DNA of 64,000 nt from an uncultured Duncaniella sp. GTDB lineage: Bacteria > Bacteroidota > Bacteroidia > Bacteroidales > Muribaculaceae. The translations under genes were made by a program, and so were the position numbers. The stretch is from assembly GCA_910576785.1 (NCBI GenBank), contig CAJTJG010000019.1, forward strand, positions 1 to 64,000, read 5' to 3'. Positions 9,323 to 17,689 of this stretch are shown in pieces (within the stretch, counting starts at the first letter, position 1; each line of letters starts with the position of its first letter). The notes below the pieces were generated by a model. It did no database searches. It was not told the DNA's origin and saw only the letters and a list, made by a program, of their open reading frames with translations.

Positions 9323-10285
9323 TATATTTTGGGATAAAAGCAATTGTCATTGGCGACTTCGTCCTTTCAGAGCCAATAAAATCTTATCATAAAGGTTTTG
9401 AAGTTTCTTTGTTTATTGATAAAGGATCGTATAAAAATCTCGGTAATAAAGCCAGTACCGGAGAATAGTCCTTTGCAAATACATTATAAAATTAGCGGGG
9501 AAGAATCAAGACCTATTATTCCGAATGAATCCGCATTTAAAGAATATATTGAGCTTCTTCAACATATTGAGGCGATTGGAGGATATAATTATGGAATATC
9601 TAAAATACTTTATAATGAGACGTTAGAAATATCATGGTATTCAGGAGAGAGTGTATTTCAAAACTTACATCCTATAATTTCTGCGTCAAAACGTGTTAAT
9701 CAGTCCAAAAAGAAAATCATATCACAATCCAATTTATCAAGCATTTTACTTTTAAATAAAATCTTGCCGGACTCGATTATACCATATAATTATTTTAGGG
9801 AGGCTAATGGATATATGCAATCTGAGTCTTACCGGCAAGCATACATTCATTTCTATATGTTATTAGAATTCTGTTTCTCGAAAGGAGCCACTGATAAAAA
9901 TAAACAGGTGGCCGATTTTACGAGTAATTCTGATTTCGTCTTGGCGTTGCTTCAAACTGTTAGGCTTTTTAAAGACCAAAACTCTACTCACTATGAACAT
10001 GTTTATTCTAAGGTGATTGAGAATGACAAGAATAGAGTTTTTAATGTAAAATCAATCACACGTTTGCTTTTCGATTATAGAGGGAAACTGGCTCACGGCA
10101 TTAAGCGGTCCATGCCATATGTTTTCAATGAAGCACTGCTAAAACCAATTACACTATTTATCAGTTCTATTTGCTTCTTTGTATGTGGAAATATGCAAGT
10201 TTATTGTATGTCTTCTAAACAATTTAGAGAAGAACGAATCTTGCAACTAATCTCAGAACTTAAGGCATCACTGAAAATTGACTAA
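9319..10285 (+). pseudogene. HEPN-like protein gene broken by a one-base frameshift
   Basis: The ATG at 9319 overlaps the preceding stop (ATGA), as elsewhere in this operon. That frame runs to a TAG near 9466. The rest of the gene continues in the next frame to 10285. Removing one A from the A5 run at 9433-9437 joins them into a single protein of about 321 residues, with a smooth join at GSYKISVIKP. The C-terminal third carries YRGKLAHGI near residue 254. Its R-x4-H spacing is that of HEPN ribonuclease domains of the ApeA-like type, and helices around YIHFYMLLEF precede it. The gene is markedly AT-rich compared with its neighbours. If truly frameshifted, only a stub or a downstream TTG-initiated product (9398) is made. 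Confidence 0.65.
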
Positions 10286-10287
10286 CT

Positions 10288-10515
10288 ATGGGCTTTTGGA
10301 GTTTTATACGCGATATATTTGTGTTTGACGGGCTTTTCGGTCATCGCAAGAAGGAATCCTTTTGGGAACGTCGCCAAAGGGAGTGCCAACGCTATTCAGA
10401 CCATTCTCATCACGATGATTATGACGGCGGATATAGCAATTACAGTCATAATGATTACATCCAGCAGGACTTCGATGATGACATGGATTCGGGTATGTTC
10501 GACGATGACTTCTAA
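10288..10515 (+). CDS. Small acidic protein of unknown function
   Basis: This 75-residue protein starts 2 bases after the HEPN-like gene. It opens with a hydrophobic/aromatic segment (GFWSFIRDIFVFDGLFG), passes a basic stretch (HRKKESFWERRQRE), and ends in a His/Tyr/Asp-rich tail finishing DDDMDSGMFDDDF. The N-terminus could touch a membrane, but a full membrane span is not clear. Spacing places it in the same transcript. I know of no assigned function. Confidence 0.6.
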   Translation: MGFWSFIRDIFVFDGLFGHRKKESFWERRQRECQRYSDHSHHDDYDGGYSNYSHNDYIQQDFDDDMDSGMFDDDF

Positions 10516-10527
10516 AATCGAAGAGAT

Positions 10528-10626
10528 ATGAATTCAGATAATCATATAATCATATATCAGGGTGAGGATGGCGAGACCCGCATTGAGGTGAAGTTTACCG
10601 GCGAAACTGTTTGGCTGTCGTTATAG
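10528..10626 (+). pseudogene. Duplicated 5' fragment of the RhuM gene
   Basis: The first 93 bases (10528-10620) match the start of the intact RhuM gene at 11114-11206 with about eight mismatches, most of them third-position changes. The frame then gains one codon and stops (TAG 10624-10626), giving about 32 residues. The mostly silent divergence suggests recombination between two related alleles rather than a fresh tandem copy. Confidence 0.8.
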
Positions 10627-10673
10627 ATTCATCATCCTACGTAAAAACGTTATAAACGACAACACTGAAAGTT

Positions 10674-11045
10674 ATGACAGACAAAGTTAAGGACATATCA
10701 GTAGTCATTCCTCAATCTGAGTATGATGCTCTCATCGGGCGAATTGACAACCTATGGACACAGGCAAAGAACCGTGCGGTCGAGGCGGTCAATACTGAAT
10801 TGCTTGATGCTAACTGGCGGACAGGTCAGTATATTGTTGAGTTCGAGCAAAAGGGCCAGATTCGCGCTGAGTATGGCAAATTCCTTATAACTCGTCTGGC
10901 AAAAGATTTGACCGTGAGGCGTGGCCGCGGTTTCAGCAGCTCTAACCTTATATATATGAGGAAGTCTTATCTATGTTTCCCAAAAGGTGAAACAGTGTCT
11001 CACCTTTTGACATGGAGCCATTATTTTGAACTTCTGAAGTGCTAG
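10674..11045 (+). pseudogene. Truncated DUF1016 N-terminal (YhcG-like) protein
   Basis: The 123 residues match the N-terminal DUF1016 domain of YhcG-like PD-(D/E)XK nucleases: a helical segment with LDANWRTGQYIVEFEQKG, then YGKFLITRLAKDLT, GRGFSSSNLIYMRK and LTWSHYFELLK. Family members usually run to about 350 residues with a C-terminal nuclease, which is missing here. Reading through the TAG at 11043-11045 continues DSMEMQFYFQVE, resembling the family's next helix, and a second stop follows within 20 codons. So the gene carries a nonsense change and is also cut off. It sits between the two copies of the rhuM start and was probably left by recombination. Confidence 0.75.
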
Positions 11046-11113
11046 GATTCAATGGAGATGCAATTCTATTTCCAAGTAGAGGCGAAACGAAGATATACTA
11101 TTTTTTAGACGAT

Positions 11114-12121
11114 ATGGATTCAGACAATAATATAATCATATATCAGGGTGAGGACGGTGAGACTCGCATTGAGGTGAAGTTTACCGGTGAGACTGTTTGG
11201 CTGTCGCAGCAACAGATGGCGGAGCTGTATCAGACAACTCGCCCTAATATCGTTCAGCATATTAGAAATATCTATGCTGACGGAGAATTGGAAGAGTCGG
11301 CAACCTGTAAGAATTTCTTACAAGTTCGGCAGGAGGGTAACCGTAAGGTGTCGCGTGAGATTCCATTCTATAATCTCGACATGATTATTTCGTTGGGGTA
11401 TAGGATTCGGTCGGTTATCGCCACGCATTTCCGAAGGTGGGCTACTGAGCGGCTGAAAGAATATATCATCAAGGGATTTATTATGGATGATGAGCGGTTG
11501 AAAGGGAATGGTGGCGGTGCTTACTGGCGAGAGCTGCTTGACCGTATCCGTGACATCCGTTCTTCGGAGAAGGTAATGTACCGTCAGGTGCTCGATCTTT
11601 ATGCTACCGCCGTGGATTATGACCCTCGCAGTGACATCTCGGTGGAGTTCTTTAAGATTGTGCAGAACAAGCTACACTTTGCAGCTCATGGTCACACTGC
11701 AGCTGAGGTTATCTTTCATCGAGCAAATGCAGAATCACCGATGATGGGGCTTACTTCTTTCAAAGGTGACCATCCAACGCTGCGCGATGCCAAAATTGCC
11801 AAGAACTATCTCAGCGAGGATGAATTGAAGATTTTGAACAATCTTGTATCGGGATACTTCGACTTCGCAGAGATTCAGGCGATGAAACGTCGCCCGATGT
11901 ATATGAGCGACTATGTGCAGCAGCTCGACAATATTCTGTCCTCGACAGGCGAGGCTTTACTCAACGGCTCCGGCACGGTCAGCCATCAGCAAGCTATGGA
12001 AAAAGCCGAGCAGGAATATCGTCTGTTCCAAGTGCGCGAACTGTCCCCCGTAGAGCGAGCCTACCTCGACACGATAAAAGCCCTCAATGCAAAAGCGAAA
12101 GGGAAGGGCAAGAGTTCCTAA
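11114..12121 (+). CDS. rhuM: RhuM family protein
   Basis: This 335-residue protein belongs to the RhuM family, first named in Salmonella pathogenicity island 3 and common in mobile regions and near restriction loci. Its biochemical role is not established. Typical features are the N-terminal HTH-like block (GETVWLSQQQMAELYQTTR), the middle IPFYNLDMIISLGYRI and FRRWATERLKEYI segments, and a C-terminal helical domain with FFKIVQNKLHFAAHGHTAAE and a basic Lys-rich tail. I chose the ATG at 11114, which aligns with the duplicated copy, over an in-frame GTG at 11039 inside the DUF1016 remnant. It is the last accessory gene before the tRNA. Confidence 0.85.
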   Translation: MDSDNNIIIYQGEDGETRIEVKFTGETVWLSQQQMAELYQTTRPNIVQHIRNIYADGELEESATCKNFLQVRQEGNRKVSREIPFYNLDMIISLGYRIRSVIATHFRRWATERLKEYIIKGFIMDDERLKGNGGGAYWRELLDRIRDIRSSEKVMYRQVLDLYATAVDYDPRSDISVEFFKIVQNKLHFAAHGHTAAEVIFHRANAESPMMGLTSFKGDHPTLRDAKIAKNYLSEDELKILNNLVSGYFDFAEIQAMKRRPMYMSDYVQQLDNILSSTGEALLNGSGTVSHQQAMEKAEQEYRLFQVRELSPVERAYLDTIKALNAKAKGKGKSS

Positions 12122-12187
12122 AAATAATGGTAGGAGTGCCGGATGAGGTTCGAGGGGAGGGTGAACGGCGGACTTCGGTTGACACCA

Positions 12188-12210
12188 TTTGCACGTAATA
12201 TGCACGTAAA
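12188..12210. repeat. Two tandem TGCACGTAA motifs beside the tRNA
   Basis: TGCACGTAA occurs at 12190-12198 and again at 12201-12209, a period of 11 bases. Short repeats like this near a tRNA 3' end can be integrase arm sites. No integrase gene is visible, so the role is open. Confidence 0.3.
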
Positions 12211-12218
12211 ATAAAACG

Positions 12219-12261
12219 AAAGCGAGATAACTATTGAATTTCCAATTAGTTATCTCGCTTT
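12219..12261 (-). terminator. Hairpin terminator after tRNA-Leu
   Basis: Arms of 15 bases (12219-12233 and 12247-12261, AAAGCGAGATAACTA and its complement) pair perfectly. On the minus strand a T-rich stretch (CGTTTTATTTTA) follows, 6 bases beyond the tRNA 3' end. It may also stop transcription from rhuM. Confidence 0.7.
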
Positions 12262-12266
12262 TACAG

Positions 12267-12347
12267 TGCCCAGAACAGGACTCGAACCTGCACGCCTCGC
12301 AGCACTCGCACCTGAAACGAGCGCGTCTACCATTCCGCCACCTGGGC
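12267..12347 (-). tRNA. tRNA-Leu (anticodon CAG)
   Basis: The minus strand reads GCCCAGG at the 5' end and pairs with CTGGGC plus discriminator A at the 3' end. The anticodon loop TTCAGGT gives CAG. A long variable arm and the GGTTCGAGTCC T-arm are present, as expected for a leucine tRNA. The 3' CCA is not encoded. The accessory region begins right beyond its 3' end, a common position for integrated islands. Confidence 0.93.
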
Positions 12348-12358
12348 TTTTACGTCTG

Positions 12359-12389
12359 CAAAGGTAGGTATTTATTTTTATTTACGCAA
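12359..12389 (-). promoter_or_regulatory. Promoter of tRNA-Leu
   Basis: On the minus strand, TTG (12389-12387), 20 bases, then TACCTTTG (12366-12359) match the Bacteroidota promoter pattern. It lies 11 bases before the tRNA. I see nothing further in 12390-12578. Confidence 0.65.
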
Positions 12390-12578
12390 CATTTTTGTTG
12401 TGATTTCTATCTTTTTTCATCCATCCACGCTTCATACGCCTACAAACCAACATATTATACTCTACAAGCATTATGCGTTTATCTATAGTTCAGGATTATG
12501 ATAGTTAAATTAATTTCCTATATATCTACCACAATCTACTGTCAATAACTGCCGTAATAGAGATACTTTACTTCGTTA

Positions 12579-14642
12579 TCACGATTTACCTTTGCGCTTC
12601 AGCCGTCGCGCCAACAAACGGTGATGCTCAGCCTGAGCCTCATCGCCAAGTTGTTCAAATATATCTCCAAGTAGTTCATGCACAGGAGCGATCCGCCTCA
12701 CAGACGTTTCCGTACGCTCAGCGACATTTATAGCGGCCAGACAGCGATCCATAGCATTGTGCATGTCTGACCGGCTCCAATAACATCTCCCCATGGCAAG
12801 CATCGCCTCTATATCATCAGGCTCAAGGTCTATAAGAGCGCGGTAATCGGCAAGAGCCTCATCATAACGTCCAGACATGGCATAAGCGTCGCCGCGTCCC
12901 TGCAAAGCCTTCAAACTACGTGGATGCAGTGACAGTGCTTTTGAGAAATTGGAGATGGCCGGTTCGGGCATATTGTCGTCAAGACAGTCGGCCCCCATGG
13001 AAACGTACTCGAAAGCCAGCGATTCAAAGCGAGCATCATCATCGGCCAGACGTTGCCTGAGCGATGCGATCTCTTCTTTAAGCTTCAGCACCGATCCGAG
13101 CTGACGTCTGGCAAATCGCATCACGAGCTCATTGTCAAGCATCGAGCACGACTTTGTCGCCTCCACAAACATATCGAATGCAGCCGGAAGGTCACCTTCA
13201 CGACACAAATGCAGAGCCTTGTCATAACAATTGTCGGCATGCGCACGCGCAAGGGCTCCTGATATCAACACAGGGTCGTTGAACGACCGTGAAAACCTCA
13301 CCACCGATGGATTGACAAATATATCACGGTCAGCCACAGTGGCACGTAGCGTCATACCATCAAGCGAACGACAACGAGAAAGCGCCACATATGTCTGTCC
13401 GCCGGCAAATGCGCCGCGACCGAGATCTATGTTGACCTTGCTGAATGTCAGACCCTGACTCTTGTGCACAGTGAGAGCCCAGGCCAATTTGACAGGATAC
13501 TGAGTAAATGTGCCGAGTACCTCCTCATTTATCTTTTTTGTCTTTTCATCATATGTATACCTGACATTTGCCCAAATTTCCGGTTTGATCTTATGCACGG
13601 ATCCATCTTCCAGACGCACTTCCAACAAATCGGTGGCAAGAGCTGTGACTGTGGCGAGAGTGCCATTGACCCAACGATGGTCCGGATCATTCTTGATAAA
13701 CACCACCTGTGCTCCCTCCTTGAGAGTAAGCTCAAGATCGGTAGGGAGAGAATTGGCAGGAAAATCATCCTTTATCTCCCCGGTAAACGTGACAGCCGGA
13801 CGTGCTATCGCCTCGAGATGCGTCTCGTTGATATGATCAACCATATCGCGACGTGTAGCGAGGGTCATCACGAGTCCTTCCCCTCCCTCTGTACCTGGCA
13901 GGACATCCTGTTCACGCACGCGTGAGTTCAACATAGACAGATCCTCCCCCGTTGCCCTCCCCGCACGGATACGGTCAAGCAAAGATATGAATTCTACATC
14001 CGTCTGACGATACACTTTGCGGAGTTCTATGGGAACAACCTTTATGTCGGCGAAAGCATGAGCGGAGAAAAAATAGAAATCATTGTAATATCTGCCAAGG
14101 ATATCGCGCATATCTCCCGTCACAACAGGCTCGAGCTGAAACACATCTCCCACCAACAGAAGCTGCTTCCCGCCAAACGGCTGACGGAAATTCCCGCTGT
14201 AGTGACGCAACAACTTGTCCACGAAATCAATTATATCCGCCCTGACCATCGATATCTCATCTATGACTATCAACTCAAGGCCGCGGATTAACTTGACAAG
14301 CCATCCAGGATATTTCATACGTTCCTTCAGCCGGTCGCGGGCGAAGTCCGGATCATCGGGAGTGATGGGCTTAAAGGGTATACGGAAAAAAGAGTGCAGC
14401 GTCTGCCCTCCGGCATTGACAGCAGCTATGCCAGTAGGGGCAAGTACAATGGTGCTCTTGTGGATATTCTCCACAATATAGCGCAGAAATGTCGACTTGC
14501 CGGTACCGGCTTTACCTGTAAGGAAGACAGATCTATTCGTATATTGCAATAACTCCCAAGCCTTCTGAAACTCGGGGTTATCAAGGTCAATCCGCACCCC
14601 GGACTTTTTGTCGCAGGGTGCGGATGTTTTCTTTTTTGCCAT
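12579..14642 (-). CDS. PIF1-like helicase with C-terminal TPR repeats
   Basis: This 687-residue protein is a superfamily 1B DNA helicase of the PIF1/RecD2 type, which unwinds 5'-tailed DNA and often acts on G-quadruplexes or stalled forks. Walker A (GKAGTGKST, residues 43-51), the PIF1 signature around TLHSFFRIPF, Walker B (IDEISMVR, about 125-132) and the late HKSQGLTF and YVALSRCRSLDG motifs are intact. After about residue 450 come helical repeats; the last 150 residues read as TPR units (RGDAYAMSGRYDEALADY, AMGRCYWSRSDMHNAM). The helicase-TPR fusion is a Bacteroidota layout. It starts 6 bases after the upstream outer-membrane protein gene and is probably co-transcribed. Confidence 0.88.
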   Translation of the reverse strand: MAKKKTSAPCDKKSGVRIDLDNPEFQKAWELLQYTNRSVFLTGKAGTGKSTFLRYIVENIHKSTIVLAPTGIAAVNAGGQTLHSFFRIPFKPITPDDPDFARDRLKERMKYPGWLVKLIRGLELIVIDEISMVRADIIDFVDKLLRHYSGNFRQPFGGKQLLLVGDVFQLEPVVTGDMRDILGRYYNDFYFFSAHAFADIKVVPIELRKVYRQTDVEFISLLDRIRAGRATGEDLSMLNSRVREQDVLPGTEGGEGLVMTLATRRDMVDHINETHLEAIARPAVTFTGEIKDDFPANSLPTDLELTLKEGAQVVFIKNDPDHRWVNGTLATVTALATDLLEVRLEDGSVHKIKPEIWANVRYTYDEKTKKINEEVLGTFTQYPVKLAWALTVHKSQGLTFSKVNIDLGRGAFAGGQTYVALSRCRSLDGMTLRATVADRDIFVNPSVVRFSRSFNDPVLISGALARAHADNCYDKALHLCREGDLPAAFDMFVEATKSCSMLDNELVMRFARRQLGSVLKLKEEIASLRQRLADDDARFESLAFEYVSMGADCLDDNMPEPAISNFSKALSLHPRSLKALQGRGDAYAMSGRYDEALADYRALIDLEPDDIEAMLAMGRCYWSRSDMHNAMDRCLAAINVAERTETSVRRIAPVHELLGDIFEQLGDEAQAEHHRLLARRLKRKGKS

Positions 14643-14648
14643 GCGGGA

Positions 14649-16289
14649 TCAGAACTTGAAGCCGACAGTGAGTATTAGCGAATTGTTATGGTCAGTGAGT
14701 TTGGCCGATGGAGCGATCACGAGTCCGAGTTCGTCATTATAATCGGAAAACGCATGGTAGTCACTCTGACGGTAACGGTGTACATATGCGAGATCGGCAT
14801 AGAACATCTTGTAGCGGTATCCAAGTCCGCAAGTGATATACTGTGTCGAACGATCAAGTGTATACGCCGGCTGCGTCTCAGTATCATCCGGGCCAGAGGT
14901 AAATACATATGTGGCAGTATTGCCGGTTGGATCAAGAAGTTCGCTCTTCACCGGCGAGGATTCATAGGCATAACCGGCACGTATGCTGAACGACGGTGTC
15001 ACACGGTACTCGGCGCCTAGACGCACCACGTTGACAGCCTGATAATAAGTCTTCACATCTTCGTTGATGTCGAAATAATCATTACCGTTCCAGTCCTGTA
15101 CTTTCATATCTGAATACGCACGGTATTCATAGTCGGCGCTTATGATAGCCTTTCCTCCAATCACGCCTGCAGCACCAACCATAAGGCGCCACGGCGAGCG
15201 AGTCTTGAAGTCAACATCATCCACCTCGGTGGATACGTTTCCTGACGATGGTTTGCCATCTGCATACAGATCAGAATAATAGCGGTACCCCATAGCTCCC
15301 TGTCCCTCATAGGTAAGGTTGTAATACGTCGGTGTATGGACGGCAATACCGAGGCGGAACTCATTGATAGGTTTCAATATGAGACCGGCTTTGAAATTAA
15401 ATCCGCTACCATAGATACGCTTGTAGTTGTTGAGACCATAGGAGGCGTCACCGTTTGTCGTACCATTGCCATATGATATGTCTGCATTCGAGAACGACTC
15501 GCTGTAATAGGCATACTGCTTGAAGTCAATATCTGTGATGCCAAATCCGATACCCCAATATACTGTATTGAGGATATTGCCTCCGAGATTGATGGCATAC
15601 TCATCCACAAACCCCTTCTCCTCAACCTCAAACGATCCGGAACCCACCGTGGCATTTTCCTTGAAAAGACCATTCACCGATGAAGCGCCCGATGACGGAG
15701 TATTGATTCCATAGCCGTTATACATGAGAATACTTGTCCATGGAGCCTGAGAATCGAAATACGGATTATAATTGTTGGTCTCCCACATTTGATTGGGAGT
15801 ATAAAGACCTGATGACAGATCCGTGTTTGTATAATTCGCAACGAGATTTGTCAAAGACGTGCCGATCGACTCGAACGACCCTGCATAACGGCGATCAAAC
15901 GACGCCACTCGCGAGTAGCTCACACCCCAGTTGAAAAAAGGCATTGTCTCATTGCCGGTACGGACAGCTCCTATATAACCGAAGTTGTTGCATGCAGCAC
16001 GAGTCTTGCTGATCTTGTTGCTCAGGCCCGGTGTCTCGGCCGTCGATCCCATGAAATTGATATCGAGCGTAGCTGATATATCACTGCTGCGGTATATACC
16101 TATACCACCGGGATTCTGATTGAGAGTGGAGATATCACCGCCGAGAGCAGTAAAGGCTCCGCCCATTGACATGAATCGTGCCGACCCACGGAGGTCACTC
16201 TGGGATATGGAGTAGGCATCTATCGCCGACTGGGCTGCGGCCACCGTCGGGAGCGCCATCAGCATCCCTGCTATAAGTTTAGTCTTCAT
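14649..16289 (-). CDS. Outer-membrane beta-barrel protein (FadL/hemin receptor-like)
   Basis: This 546-residue protein has a signal peptide (MKTKLIAGMLMALPTVAAAQ). The conserved opening (SARFMSMGGAFTALGGDISTLNQNPGGIG) belongs to the OmpP1/FadL/TodX and PorV-like transport barrels. Alternating aromatic beta-strand patterns continue to the C-terminal GFKF. Bacteroidota members are often labelled hemin receptor, but the substrate cannot be told from sequence. It may carry hydrophobic molecules through the outer membrane. It lies just ahead of the PIF1-TPR gene, though a shared function is not evident. Confidence 0.8.
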   Translation of the reverse strand: MKTKLIAGMLMALPTVAAAQSAIDAYSISQSDLRGSARFMSMGGAFTALGGDISTLNQNPGGIGIYRSSDISATLDINFMGSTAETPGLSNKISKTRAACNNFGYIGAVRTGNETMPFFNWGVSYSRVASFDRRYAGSFESIGTSLTNLVANYTNTDLSSGLYTPNQMWETNNYNPYFDSQAPWTSILMYNGYGINTPSSGASSVNGLFKENATVGSGSFEVEEKGFVDEYAINLGGNILNTVYWGIGFGITDIDFKQYAYYSESFSNADISYGNGTTNGDASYGLNNYKRIYGSGFNFKAGLILKPINEFRLGIAVHTPTYYNLTYEGQGAMGYRYYSDLYADGKPSSGNVSTEVDDVDFKTRSPWRLMVGAAGVIGGKAIISADYEYRAYSDMKVQDWNGNDYFDINEDVKTYYQAVNVVRLGAEYRVTPSFSIRAGYAYESSPVKSELLDPTGNTATYVFTSGPDDTETQPAYTLDRSTQYITCGLGYRYKMFYADLAYVHRYRQSDYHAFSDYNDELGLVIAPSAKLTDHNNSLILTVGFKF

Positions 16290-16334
16290 GTGATTGTCTC
16301 GAAGTTTTAGAGCGATATGTGTTTATGTTAACAA

Positions 16335-16384
16335 CACTTTCCCCGCCCTGAAAGTTGCATGATGTCAGGTACGCGGGGAAAGTG
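16335..16384 (-). terminator. Hairpin after the Trp/Gly-rich protein gene
   Basis: CACTTTCCCCG (16335-16345) pairs perfectly with 16374-16384. It lies 15 bases beyond the stop of the minus-strand gene ending at 16399 and upstream of the next one. The following T tract is weak. Confidence 0.5.
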
Positions 16385-16398
16385 GATAGGTCCAGAGG

Positions 16399-17523
16399 TC
16401 AATGTCTGCCACGACCGCCGCCGCTTGAACGGCCGCCACCAGAACGGCCGCCACCGCTATAGCCGCCACCACGACTGCCTCCGCCATACGATCCGGAGTT
16501 ATAGCCGTTTGAACGACCGCCGCTGGTGTTGGCAGGACGTGAATAATTATTATTGTTGTTATTCGACGGACGTGTGGTCACACCGCTGTTGGAAGGTCGT
16601 GAACTGCCGGAGCCAGTCCCGAGGCCCGGACGCCTGTTACCGCTGTTGGTACCTGATGGACGGGATCCTACATTACCGTTATTCACACCCAATCCCGGCC
16701 GCGTGTTGCCCGGGCCATATCCGCCATTGTAATTGCCGGTGGCTCCATGATGACGGTTTCCGTTAGTGCCAAGACCAGGTCGTACGCCGGGAGTACCGGC
16801 ATTGGGCCGATTTGCCACACCGCCGTTGGGACGTCCGAATGCACCGGGATGACGCGGATTATACGGACGGTTCCATCCTCCGGGACGCCATGACGGGCCC
16901 CAACCCCACGACGGACCCCAGCCCCATGAGGGACCCCAAGCCCAAGATGGACCCCAGCCCCACGACGGACCCCAAGCCCAATATGGGTCATACCAGGAGT
17001 TCCAATACCAGTAGGATCCCCATCGCCAACCGGGATTCCAATATGGTGAATACCACGAATATGACGGATAGAAATAGTCATATCCCCAGTAGGACGATGG
17101 CGTATTTACAATAATATTGACCTGAGCCGGCTCATTGTAATATATCCCTGCGAGATCCGCATCATTCGAGCCACTCACTATCTCCGGGTTATAGAACTGC
17201 TCTATGCGCCGGGTATACGTGAAGTCGGTCTGCGTGGTGTCGTTCGACAGCGAGTCGCTGGCAAAGAGGCCACGACGGTTATACTCGTCCACACTGATAT
17301 TGCGTGTGCCACTGACGGTATAGTTGTCTGCCGAGGGATAGTCTGCCACAGGATAACTATAAACGTACTGCTGTTGCGGCTGCTGTTTGACTTTGACACT
17401 CTGCTTCGGTTCCTTGGAGGAATCGTAATAGATGTCATCGTCGTAATATGACTGCGCCGATACAGTCCCCAGAGTAGAGACTGCGATGGCGGCGAGCATG
17501 ATGATGAGTCTGAGTGATTTCAT
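16399..17523 (-). CDS. Secreted Trp/Gly/Asn-rich low-complexity protein
   Basis: This 374-residue protein has a clear signal peptide (MKSLRLIIMLAAIAVSTLGTVSAQ). Residues 25-140 are polar and tyrosine-rich. Residues 142-215 are extremely aromatic and include five tandem hexapeptides WxWGPS (182-211). The C-terminal 150 residues are Gly/Asn/Arg/Ser-rich with RPGLG repeats, ending in GGRSGGGRSSGGGRGRH. It is likely exported to the periplasm or cell surface and may be largely disordered or form an adhesive layer. No enzymatic domain is visible and no function is known to me. Confidence 0.7.
   Translation of the reverse strand: MKSLRLIIMLAAIAVSTLGTVSAQSYYDDDIYYDSSKEPKQSVKVKQQPQQQYVYSYPVADYPSADNYTVSGTRNISVDEYNRRGLFASDSLSNDTTQTDFTYTRRIEQFYNPEIVSGSNDADLAGIYYNEPAQVNIIVNTPSSYWGYDYFYPSYSWYSPYWNPGWRWGSYWYWNSWYDPYWAWGPSWGWGPSWAWGPSWGWGPSWGWGPSWRPGGWNRPYNPRHPGAFGRPNGGVANRPNAGTPGVRPGLGTNGNRHHGATGNYNGGYGPGNTRPGLGVNNGNVGSRPSGTNSGNRRPGLGTGSGSSRPSNSGVTTRPSNNNNNNYSRPANTSGGRSNGYNSGSYGGGSRGGGYSGGGRSGGGRSSGGGRGRH
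16891..16980 (-). repeat. Five in-frame 18-bp repeats encoding WxWGPS
   Basis: Five 18-bp units encode WAWGPS or WGWGPS. They lie within the Trp/Gly-rich secreted protein. Near-identical units could gain or lose copies by slippage. Confidence 0.85.
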
Positions 17524-17634
17524 TTACTATTGGAGATGAGATTGTTACTTATCTATTTAGACAACCATACCGGCAAAAGGTTTAACCCCACGCCACGGTC
17601 ATATCACAAAAATACACAATCAATCCGAAAAAAA

Positions 17635-17642
17635 CAAAGATA
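17635..17642 (-). promoter_or_regulatory. -7 element upstream of the Trp/Gly-rich gene
   Basis: TATCTTTG on the minus strand fits the TAnnTTTG consensus about 110 bases before the start at 17523. No good -33 element at normal spacing was found, so this is tentative. Confidence 0.35.
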
Positions 17643-17689
17643 TGCTGTAAAATCATACAAAAACAGACATATATGCAAATCAATCACAG

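Noticed and set aside
11039..11113. GTG start extending RhuM by 25 residues
   Set aside because: The extension lies in the DUF1016 remnant; the duplicated copy and normal RhuM length support the ATG at 11114.
16885..17000. Repeat block considered as a CRISPR-like array
   Set aside because: The 18-bp units are contiguous, in frame and encode WxWGPS; there are no spacers and no cas genes.
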